Below, in pieces: positions 7,368-14,159 of a DNA stretch of 19,346 nt (positions are counted from its first letter, which is position 1; every line of letters begins with the position of its first letter). Made by a program: the position numbers and the translations under genes. The stretch comes from Deltaproteobacteria bacterium (GTDB lineage Bacteria > Desulfobacterota > DSM-4660 > Desulfatiglandales > B25-G16). A model generated the notes under the pieces. The model did no database searches, was not told where the DNA came from, and saw only the letters and a program-made list of their open reading frames with translations. The DNA is taken from assembly GCA_018400255.1 (NCBI GenBank), contig JAGYMO010000079.1, forward strand, positions 1-19,346, given 5' to 3'.

Positions 7368-9230
7368 GTGGAGGACATGCATAAACTACTTTTGGATTCA
7401 CCTGGCAAGGAAATGTTGCTTTTAGGTAATGAGGCTATTGTGCGAGGGGCCATAGAGGCCGGCATTGCAGTTGCTACATGTTACCCTGGTACGCCTTCCT
7501 CGGAGATACCAGACACCTTTTTTACCCTTTACCAGGAGGGTGGTTTTTATTTTGAGTACTCTACAAACGAAAAGGTTGCACTGGAGGTAGCAAGTGGGGC
7601 TGCAGTTTCAGGTGTGAGAAGCATTGTCAGCATGAAACATGTTGGTATGAATGTTGCCTCTGATGCCCTAATGACTATGGCTTACTTAGGTGTAAATGGA
7701 GGGATGGTTATTATCAACGCTGATGACCCATCCTTATTTTCCAGTCAGAATGAGCAGGATAACAGATATTTTTCAAGATTATCCGGACTGCCGATGTTGG
7801 AGCCCATAAACGCTCAGGAAATGAAGGACATGACTATATCGGCATTTGATCTTTCCGAAAAACTAAAGTTGCCCGTTATTCTAAGGACAACGACCAGACT
7901 AAATCATATCAGAGAAAGGGTCATTTTTGGCCCAATTAAAGATAAGCCCAAAAAAGGCTACTTTAAAAAAGACCCCTTTCACTACGTTGCAATTCCTGCT
8001 GTATCAAGGAACTTACACAAGACACTGCTGCAAAAGTATGACGAGGCCTTAAAATTATCGGAAAACTCCGAATATAATTCTATTAAAGGAAAGGGAAAAT
8101 GGGGCATTGTTGCTAATGGTGTGAGCGTGAATTATGTTCAGGATGCTGTTGAAGATTTAGGAATTGGCAATGATGCTGCTATACTAAGAATGGGCTTTTC
8201 ATACCCTCTGCCTAATGATATAATCCTAAAATTTCTCAATAGCGTAGAAAAGGTGCTCGTAGTCGAAGAGCTTGAGCCTATAATGGAAAACGAGATTAGG
8301 TCAATCGCGCAATCTAATGGAATAAATGTATCTATAAAGGGTAAAGGGGGGAGACTTTTTACAAGATTGTATGAGTTTGACCCGGGCCTTGTGCGCAAGG
8401 CAATCGCATCTTATTTTGGCGTGAATGACACATCGCCGGTGAAAATTGACATTAGTAATATACCTGATCTTCCAGGAAGGCCTCCTAATCTTTGCCCAGG
8501 TTGTCCTCATAGGGCCATGTATTACTCTATAAAAAAGGTTTACGGAGAGGATGCAATTTATCCCTCTGACATTGGCTGCTATACGTTAGGTGTGCTGCCG
8601 CCTTTATCCATGGCAGACATTGTTATCTGCATGGGTGCCTCTGCAGGTTCAGCCTGTGGTATTTCTGCTGCAACAGACCAGAAGGTAGTGGCCTTTATAG
8701 GGGATTCTACATTTTTTCATTCGGGTATTCCCCCATTGATAAATGCCGTTCATAATAATCATAAATTCACACTGGTAATTCTTGATAATGGGACCACTGC
8801 TATGACAGGTCATCAGCCTCATCCTGGTGTTGATACAGATCCTTTGGGAGTTAAGACCAAACAGATATCCATTGAGTCAGTAGTCAGGGGTTGCGGGGTT
8901 GAACATGTAGAGGTTGTAAATCCTCTCCAGATAAAAAAAAGCATTTCCGCTGCCCAGGCAGCTAAGGATTTTGACGGCGTCTCTGTTATTATATCAAAAG
9001 AGATTTGTCCCCTATACGCAAAGTCAATAAAAAGGGCCAAAAAAACGAGACCGTTCTATGTAAATCAGGATAAATGCACACACCATATGGACTGTATTAA
9101 TTATCTGGCGTGTCCTGCAATGTATATTGATAATGGAAAAACGATGATCAACCAAAATCTTTGCATTGGTTGCGCTGTATGTGCGCAGGTTTGTCCTGAA
9201 AATGCAATTCTTCCTATAAAAGATGCATAG
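7368..9230 (+). CDS. iorA: indolepyruvate ferredoxin oxidoreductase alpha subunit
   Basis: Large subunit of the thiamine-diphosphate enzyme that oxidatively decarboxylates aryl-2-oxoacids (indolepyruvate, phenylpyruvate) to arylacetyl-CoA while reducing ferredoxin. Full length, 620 residues. Order: pyrimidine-binding domain with LLLGNEAIVRGA and CYPGTPSSEIP (38-48); a middle domain; the CPGCPHR motif (376-382); the TPP/Mg site with GDSTFFHSG (445-453) and LDN (472-474); and a C-terminal ferredoxin-like domain. The second cluster, CIGCAVCAQVCP (C599, C602, C605, C609), is intact. The first (C570, C576, C582) has H573 where a second cysteine is usual. The start is uncertain: GTG 7368 is the longest, while ATG 7377 has GGAGG only two bases before it. 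iorB follows after 83 bases. Substrate preference among arylpyruvates is not readable. Confidence 0.95.
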   Translation: MEDMHKLLLDSPGKEMLLLGNEAIVRGAIEAGIAVATCYPGTPSSEIPDTFFTLYQEGGFYFEYSTNEKVALEVASGAAVSGVRSIVSMKHVGMNVASDALMTMAYLGVNGGMVIINADDPSLFSSQNEQDNRYFSRLSGLPMLEPINAQEMKDMTISAFDLSEKLKLPVILRTTTRLNHIRERVIFGPIKDKPKKGYFKKDPFHYVAIPAVSRNLHKTLLQKYDEALKLSENSEYNSIKGKGKWGIVANGVSVNYVQDAVEDLGIGNDAAILRMGFSYPLPNDIILKFLNSVEKVLVVEELEPIMENEIRSIAQSNGINVSIKGKGGRLFTRLYEFDPGLVRKAIASYFGVNDTSPVKIDISNIPDLPGRPPNLCPGCPHRAMYYSIKKVYGEDAIYPSDIGCYTLGVLPPLSMADIVICMGASAGSACGISAATDQKVVAFIGDSTFFHSGIPPLINAVHNNHKFTLVILDNGTTAMTGHQPHPGVDTDPLGVKTKQISIESVVRGCGVEHVEVVNPLQIKKSISAAQAAKDFDGVSVIISKEICPLYAKSIKRAKKTRPFYVNQDKCTHHMDCINYLACPAMYIDNGKTMINQNLCIGCAVCAQVCPENAILPIKDA

Positions 9231-9236
9231 TGGATA

Positions 9237-9264
9237 GCCTTTCAATGGAAAACACAAGAAAGGC
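9237..9264 (+). other. intercistronic hairpin between iorA and iorB
   Basis: GCCTTTC (9237-9243) pairs perfectly with GAAAGGC (9258-9264) across a 14-base loop. No T-run follows, so it is not an intrinsic terminator; it may affect mRNA stability or the ratio of the two subunits. A 10-base palindrome ATGATATCAT follows at 9266-9275. Confidence 0.35.
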
Positions 9265-9313
9265 GATGATATCATAGGTCGGTTGTCAATATTATATTTT
9301 CAAAGGAGTTTAT

Positions 9314-9907
9314 ATGGAAGTTACAAGAATCGTATTTGTCGGAGTTGGAGGCCAAGGCAATCTTCTTGCATCGAGGCTCGTTGGGGAGGCCTGCATATCT
9401 GCCAATGTACCTGTTGTTGTTAGCGAAATTCATGGAATGGCTCAGAGGGGCGGCATTGTTGAGTCCGCTGTTGTTATGGGAGGCGCTACAAGCCCGATTG
9501 TATCTGATGGCGAGGCGGATATTTTGATAGGCTTTGAACCATCAGAGACCCTAAGAGCCCTTAATAAATGTAACAAAAATACAGTGGTAATAAGCAATAT
9601 ACGTCCACTTCCGCCCTTTACCGTAGCAATAGGCCAGGGCGTATACCCTGATATGAATAAAGGGCTGGACCTGGTAAAACACAGTGTCGCTACCCTTATA
9701 GCCTTTGATGGTGATGCGCTTGCTGAAAAGGCGGGCAATTCTCTATCCCTAAATATGGTTATGCTTGGAGCTCTTGTTGGCTGTAAAGCCACACCTTTGA
9801 AAGAGGAATGGATAAAAAAGGCGATAGAAAACACAACAAAAAAGGCCTTTCTGGATTCAAATATGCAGGCCTTTGACTTTGGAGTTGCTGCAGCCAGGGT
9901 AGGATAA
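9314..9907 (+). CDS. iorB: indolepyruvate ferredoxin oxidoreductase beta subunit
   Basis: Small (POR gamma-type) subunit of the aryl-2-oxoacid oxidoreductase, 197 residues, the usual length. It shows the N-terminal FVGVGGQGNLLASRL (8-22) and SEIHGMAQRGGIVES (38-52), both hallmarks of the POR/KOR gamma domain that contacts the CoA side of the complex. Cytosolic. ATG start with AAAGGAG five bases upstream, a strong ribosome site. It follows iorA at 83 bases, with a hairpin but no terminator in between, so co-transcription is likely. A terminator-like stem lies after it at 10021-10067. Confidence 0.94.
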   Translation: MEVTRIVFVGVGGQGNLLASRLVGEACISANVPVVVSEIHGMAQRGGIVESAVVMGGATSPIVSDGEADILIGFEPSETLRALNKCNKNTVVISNIRPLPPFTVAIGQGVYPDMNKGLDLVKHSVATLIAFDGDALAEKAGNSLSLNMVMLGALVGCKATPLKEEWIKKAIENTTKKAFLDSNMQAFDFGVAAARVG

Positions 9908-9954
9908 AATTATATATCGTTTAGCTTAGATACTATGTGATACAGGACTGAGGG

Positions 9955-10006
9955 CACCCTTTGCGTAAACTTGGAAAGTTTAGATAATGAGCCTGAAGGA
10001 AGGGTG
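9955..10006 (+). other. nested hairpin in spacer before the histidine kinase
   Basis: Outer stem CACCCTT (9955-9961) with AAGGGTG (10000-10006). Inside it is a second perfect stem, TAAACTT (9966-9972) with AAGTTTA (9976-9982), closed by a 3-base loop. About 17 unpaired bases separate the inner stem from the 3' arm. It matches no riboswitch class I can recognise. The same stretch contains a weak promoter alternative (TTGCGT 9961-9966, GATAAT 9983-9988). Confidence 0.35.
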
Positions 10007-10020
10007 AGCGTGTCTAAAAA

Positions 10021-10067
10021 AGGCGCTGGCAGAAAAATTTATTATTTTTCATAGAGCGCCTCTTTTT
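10021..10067 (+). terminator. terminator-like stem after iorB / in kinase leader
   Basis: AGGCGCT (10021-10027) pairs with AGCGCCT (10055-10061); inside, GAAAAAT (10032-10038) pairs with ATTTTTC (10044-10050) around TTATT. A run CTTTTT follows, and A5 precedes the stem, so it could end transcription on either strand. It is the likely 3' end of iorAB, or an attenuator for the kinase operon if transcription reads through. Confidence 0.5.
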
Positions 10068-10074
10068 CATAAAT

Positions 10075-10087
10075 GAGGTTTTACCTC
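10075..10087 (+). promoter_or_regulatory. hairpin covering the kinase ribosome binding site
   Basis: GAGGT (10075-10079), loop TTT, ACCTC (10083-10087). The only Shine-Dalgarno-like bases before the TTG start at 10090 are inside this 5-base-pair stem. When folded, the site would be hidden, which suggests low or controlled translation of the kinase. Confidence 0.35.
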
Positions 10088-10089
10088 TT

Positions 10090-11517
10090 TTGTACTACGA
10101 CCAAAAAAAGATTCGACCATACAGAAACAGATTCAGGCTTGTTAAATTCTTTGCTTACACAAGCTTTATAATACTAATAATCTCGAGCTTTATCCTCTCT
10201 ACATTCATCTCCCAACGTGCGACTAAAATTTTAATGAGTGCCTACGAAGATCACGCACTTCTCATAGCAAAAAATCTCAACCATCAGGTTTTCCACTATT
10301 TCAATATACCGATTAGATACAGATATGGGTCCATTAGCCTGAGGGAAAAGGAACAATTTGAGCTGATGGATAGGATAGTGAGGACGACAATTCACTCGTT
10401 TAATGTCGAAACAGTTAATGTATATGATGTCAAAAAAGGTATCATAGCTTATAGTACAGACAAAGACCTGATTGGATTAACAGGCAGGGGCGGCGTAGGA
10501 TATAAAACCGCATTAGAGGGAAAGCTTAGCTCCGGGCTGTTATCTGGGGAGCCATCAATATTTCAATCATGGCTTATAGATTTTGCCAAAGAAAAAAAAC
10601 TCAGGACCTTTATACCCTTCGAGGCAGAGTTTCCCTTTACCTATATAGGAATATTAGGGGTATTTGAGTTAATACAAGATCTGACTAAGGAATATGAGTC
10701 TATATCAAAATTTCGATATCTTGTATTCGGCGTATCTCTTGGTATTACCATTCTTATTTTTCTTGCCTTGCTCCTGGTAGTGAGAAAGGCTGAAATTACC
10801 TTGAAAAAAAGGGCTGAGGAACAGAAACATTTGGAAGACCAATTAAATCAGGCTGAAAGACTGGCCGCCCTCGGAGAAATGGTCGCCGGAGTCTCGCATG
10901 AGATAAAGAATCCCCTTGGAATTATCAGGAGCACTGCAGAACTATTAACGGAGAAATTAGAATCTGACCCTGTTCAAAAAAAATTATCCGGCATCATTTT
11001 TGACGAATCATGCCGGCTGAATGATATTGTTACTGATTTTCTTGATTTTGCCAGGCCACAATTACCTTTGCTTCAGGATGGTAATCTGAAAGATATTTTT
11101 CACAGGATATTTACCTTCCTGCAGCCTGAACTGAATAAACGGGCCATAACATTAAATACAGATGATTTAGATAGCAGAGATTTTACTATAAAATTAGATC
11201 CGGGGCTGCTTTACAGGGCATTTTTTAATATACTCATAAATGCTGTTCAATCCATGAAAAATGGCGGAGACATTACTGTTACTATTAAGGAGGAAAATAA
11301 AAAGTATCATATACACATTCGGGATACAGGGGAAGGGATAAGCAAAAAGAATATAAATAAGATATTTAACCCATTTTTTACAACAAAAGATAAGGGAAGC
11401 GGGCTTGGACTGCCAATTGTAAAAAAGATAATAGAGGGACACAATGGCACAATAGATATAAAAAGTGAGGTAGGCAAAGGGACCAGTGTGTTTATTACCT
11501 TACCATTAAAAAGTTAA
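10090..11517 (+). CDS. membrane sensor histidine kinase, NtrB/AtoS-like
   Basis: Sensor kinase of a two-component pair, 475 residues. Membrane segments are at about 17-40 and 208-231, enclosing a periplasmic domain (41-207) whose VNVYDVKKGIIAYSTD stretch looks like a Cache/PAS-like ligand fold. No clear HAMP domain: TM2 runs straight into a short coiled coil (232-258). The HisKA helix has H270 in GVSHEIKNPLG, and the ATPase domain has N380/N384, RDTGEGIS (411-418), NPFFTTKDKGSGLGL (427-441) and a final GKGTSVFITLP. The start is TTG at 10090; the next in-frame ATG (residue 49) would lose TM1. The response regulator follows after 11 bases. The signal is unknown; arylpyruvate or arylacetate sensing is a guess from the iorAB neighbours. 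Confidence 0.92.
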   Translation: MYYDQKKIRPYRNRFRLVKFFAYTSFIILIISSFILSTFISQRATKILMSAYEDHALLIAKNLNHQVFHYFNIPIRYRYGSISLREKEQFELMDRIVRTTIHSFNVETVNVYDVKKGIIAYSTDKDLIGLTGRGGVGYKTALEGKLSSGLLSGEPSIFQSWLIDFAKEKKLRTFIPFEAEFPFTYIGILGVFELIQDLTKEYESISKFRYLVFGVSLGITILIFLALLLVVRKAEITLKKRAEEQKHLEDQLNQAERLAALGEMVAGVSHEIKNPLGIIRSTAELLTEKLESDPVQKKLSGIIFDESCRLNDIVTDFLDFARPQLPLLQDGNLKDIFHRIFTFLQPELNKRAITLNTDDLDSRDFTIKLDPGLLYRAFFNILINAVQSMKNGGDITVTIKEENKKYHIHIRDTGEGISKKNINKIFNPFFTTKDKGSGLGLPIVKKIIEGHNGTIDIKSEVGKGTSVFITLPLKS

Positions 11518-11528
11518 AGGATCTTAAC

Positions 11529-12890
11529 ATGGAAACAGTTTTAATCGTAGACGATGAGAAGAATTATCTGATCATCCTTGAGGCTTTACTATCCTCAGAA
11601 GGCTACGAGATAATTACAGAAGATAATGCCATAAATGCCCTGCGCTTGATAAAAGAAGAAAATTTGGATTTAATAGTTACAGACATGAAAATGCCAAGAG
11701 TTAGCGGTATGACGCTGCTGGAAGAGGCAAAAAAAATAGACCCTGACCTCCCGGTTATAATAATGACAGCTTACGGTACAATAGAAATGGCAGTAGAGGC
11801 GATGAAAAAGAGGGCATACGATTACATCACAAAACCTTTCAGAAATGAGGAGCTAAAAATAACAATCAAAAAGGCCCTCGAATTTAGACGGCTTAAGAAG
11901 GAAAATAGACTCCTTACCGAGGCGCTCTCAGATCGCTATAAGTATGGAAACATAATAGGAAAAAGCAATTCCATGATTAAGGTATACGAGATGATTGAAA
12001 AAGTTTCCAACTCTAAGGCATCTGTAATGATTACCGGGGCTTCCGGGACAGGGAAAGAGCTCATTGCTAAAGCCATCCACTATAATAGCGCAAGGAAAAA
12101 TAAGCCGTTCATCTCTATAAATTGTGGGGCCCTTGCTGAAACATTGCTGGAAAGTGAACTTTTTGGACATGAAAGAGGTTCTTTTACTGGCGCTATTGCC
12201 ACGAAAAAGGGGAGATTTGAACTTGCCGACACAGGGACTCTATTTTTGGACGAAGTCGGTGAAATGCCTCCTTCTCTGCAAGTTAAACTTCTCAGGGTGC
12301 TTCAGGAAATGGAATTTGAACGTGTTGGGGGGACCAAAACAATAAAGATAGATGTTAGAATCTTGGCGGCGTCTAACCGTAAGTTAAGAAACAGCGTAGA
12401 TAAAGGTGCGTTTAGAGAGGATCTTTTTTATCGTTTGAATGTAGTTCAAATTGATCTTCCTCCGCTTGTAGAAAGATCTGAAGATATTCCATATTTAGTG
12501 GCACACTTTATTGAGAAATACCAGCCATCTAAAGCTGGAACAATAGAGCTAACCCCGGATGTATGGAAATGCCTTTATAGCCATAGATGGCCGGGAAACA
12601 TAAGGGAACTGGAAAATATAATTGAAAGAGCCCTTGTAATGCGATCAAATGATACGATAACCTTAAATGATTTGCCTGAGTATATGCTAAAAAGTAACAA
12701 TGAAAAGATAGACCTGGAGAAAATTGTTCCCGCAAACATGCCCTTAGAAGATGCCCTTGAGCAGATAGAGAAAAAGTTGATTTTGCGCGCCCTGGAGTAC
12801 TCTAATAATGTTCAGGCCAAAGCGGCAATGATGCTTGGTATCAGCAGGCATTTGATGCACTATAAGGTGAAAAAATTCGGATTATTATAA
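11529..12890 (+). CDS. NtrC-family sigma-54 response regulator
   Basis: Partner of the upstream kinase, 453 residues. Receiver domain (1-115) with acidic D8/D9, phosphoacceptor D52, T80 and K102. The AAA+ domain (about 140-370) has Walker A GASGTGKE (170-177), Walker B TLFLDE with D241/E242 and the sigma-54 contact loop as GSFTGA (217-222) instead of the commoner GAFTGA. The C-terminal Fis-type helix-turn-helix is at about 426-451 (NVQAKAAMMLGISRHLMHYK). ATG start with AAAGG eight bases upstream, 11 bases after the kinase stop, so translation is probably coupled. It should activate RpoN-dependent promoters; none is convincing in the window, so targets may lie elsewhere. Confidence 0.95.
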   Translation: METVLIVDDEKNYLIILEALLSSEGYEIITEDNAINALRLIKEENLDLIVTDMKMPRVSGMTLLEEAKKIDPDLPVIIMTAYGTIEMAVEAMKKRAYDYITKPFRNEELKITIKKALEFRRLKKENRLLTEALSDRYKYGNIIGKSNSMIKVYEMIEKVSNSKASVMITGASGTGKELIAKAIHYNSARKNKPFISINCGALAETLLESELFGHERGSFTGAIATKKGRFELADTGTLFLDEVGEMPPSLQVKLLRVLQEMEFERVGGTKTIKIDVRILAASNRKLRNSVDKGAFREDLFYRLNVVQIDLPPLVERSEDIPYLVAHFIEKYQPSKAGTIELTPDVWKCLYSHRWPGNIRELENIIERALVMRSNDTITLNDLPEYMLKSNNEKIDLEKIVPANMPLEDALEQIEKKLILRALEYSNNVQAKAAMMLGISRHLMHYKVKKFGLL

Positions 12891-13218
12891 TTGTTTTATT
12901 CCTCTATAAAAAATGCGATGGCATTAGTTTACATGCCCGTTAAATAATTTTAACACGAATAATTGCTGTTATTTTAATAAGTTAAAAAGAAGCCGGAGTA
13001 TTTTTTAAAGGGTATGTTAAAATATTTTAACATTGCCTATACGATTATGTGGTCATACTAAATTATAACTACCATAAAATACTATCATTTCGACTAGTTA
13101 CATGGAAACTAAAAAATGCTGCAAATATGGCAAGGATATTGCATATTATAATAACATAACAGAAAAATCTCTCTTTTCTCCTGACAAAAACCAGCCGCAA
13201 TAAACAGTGGCTGGTTTT
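12891..13218. other. convergent AT-rich spacer between response regulator and era
   Basis: No gene with a ribosome site. Contents: a weak hairpin AATGC/GCATT (12912-12925) after the response regulator; repeated TTTTAAC/GTTAAAA motifs between about 12945 and 13033; a 20-base perfect palindrome (13014-13033); and the terminator at 13186-13219. Confidence 0.5.
13014..13033. repeat. 20-base perfect palindrome
   Basis: ATGTTAAAAT followed by its exact reverse complement ATTTTAACAT, with no spacer. There is no T-run after it on either strand, so it is a poor terminator. Other copies of the half-motif (TTTTAACA, GTTAAAA) lie within the 75 bases upstream. Function unknown; a protein-binding site is possible. 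Confidence 0.5.
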
Positions 13219-13219
13219 T
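13186..13219. terminator. bidirectional intrinsic terminator
   Basis: AAAAACCAGCC (13186-13196) pairs perfectly over 11 bases with GGCTGGTTTTT (13209-13219), loop of 12. T-runs follow on both strands, and the stem touches the era stop codon. It should end era on the minus strand and any read-through from the response regulator on the plus strand. Confidence 0.85.
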
Positions 13220-14106
13220 TAATACCCGAGTTTTCTTAAAGAACGTGTGTTGCTGCTCCAATTTTTTTCAACTTTTACAAAAAGCTTCAGGTAGACCTTG
13301 CAAGAAAATAATCTTTCAATATCTATTCTTGCTTTTTCTCCTATTTTTTTTAGCATTTTTCCTTGTCTTCCTATAATCATACCCTTTTGTGTCGTCTTCT
13401 CTACAAGTATTGCTGCAAATATGATAACTATATTTTGCTTCCTGTTTTCCTCTATCTTTTCAACCAACACAGTTGAAGAATATGGCAACTCTTGCCTGGT
13501 CTCATAAAATATCTTTTCTCTTATAATTTCAGATATCAGAAACTCCTCTGATTTGTCAGTGGTTAAATCGTTGGGGAAAAATTGGGGCCCAGGAGATAGC
13601 TTGCCTATAAGGACCTTTTTCAGGGCATCTAGACCATCCCCGTAAAGGGCGGACACTGGGATGATAGATTCAAAACAATTAAGCTTATCATAAGCTTCAA
13701 TGATTGGCAGCAGGGCCTCTTTTTTTGTAAGGTCTATTTTGTTAACTGCTAATATGATAGGTTTAGCCGAATTTTTTAAGTGCCATAAAACAATCTTCAT
13801 GTTATCACCGTGAATGTCTTCACTTACACTAACAACCAAGAGTACTGTGTCAACTTCCATTAGGGTCGTCTCGGCGGACTTAACCATGCTTTTATGAAGC
13901 ATGGATTTTGTTTTATGAATACCAGGAGTGTCCATGAAGATCATTTGATAATCATTGCCATTGCAAATCCCCAACACCCTATTTCTTGTGGTCTGCGGTT
14001 TAGGTGATGTGATAGCTATTTTACGGCCTATAAGCTTGTTCAGAAGGGTTGATTTTCCTGCGTTAGGTGGTCCGATTATAGCTATAAAACCGGATAGAAA
14101 ACTCAT
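13219..14106 (-). CDS. era: GTPase Era, 16S rRNA / 30S assembly factor
   Basis: Ribosome-assembly GTPase that binds the 3' end of 16S rRNA, 295 residues, standard length. G1 is GPPNAGKS (12-19), G2 lies in TTRNR (39-43), G3 is DTPG (59-62), G4 NKID (122-125) and G5 SAL (152-154). The C-terminal KH domain shows the GxxG loop IIGRQGKML (244-252) and the closing KLFVKVEKNW and LRKLGY typical of Era. ATG start with a weak TTGAG upstream. It lies 53 bases downstream of dnaA on the same strand, with no terminator between them, so the two are probably one transcript. The dnaA-era pairing is not a classical arrangement. Confidence 0.96.
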   Translation of the reverse strand: MSFLSGFIAIIGPPNAGKSTLLNKLIGRKIAITSPKPQTTRNRVLGICNGNDYQMIFMDTPGIHKTKSMLHKSMVKSAETTLMEVDTVLLVVSVSEDIHGDNMKIVLWHLKNSAKPIILAVNKIDLTKKEALLPIIEAYDKLNCFESIIPVSALYGDGLDALKKVLIGKLSPGPQFFPNDLTTDKSEEFLISEIIREKIFYETRQELPYSSTVLVEKIEENRKQNIVIIFAAILVEKTTQKGMIIGRQGKMLKKIGEKARIDIERLFSCKVYLKLFVKVEKNWSSNTRSLRKLGY

Positions 14107-14159
14107 ATGTTTGAACTCAAGGCTAAAATTTTATAGTAAATTGCGGAAAATAAATTCTA

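Noticed and set aside
9952..9965. GGGCAC...TTTGC resembling a -24/-12 promoter before the kinase
   Set aside because: The spacing is two bases short, and the bases are better explained by the hairpin stem.
13102..13203. 33-codon frame (METKKCCKYGKD...) ahead of the bidirectional terminator
   Set aside because: It has no Shine-Dalgarno sequence and runs into the terminator stem; it is probably chance.
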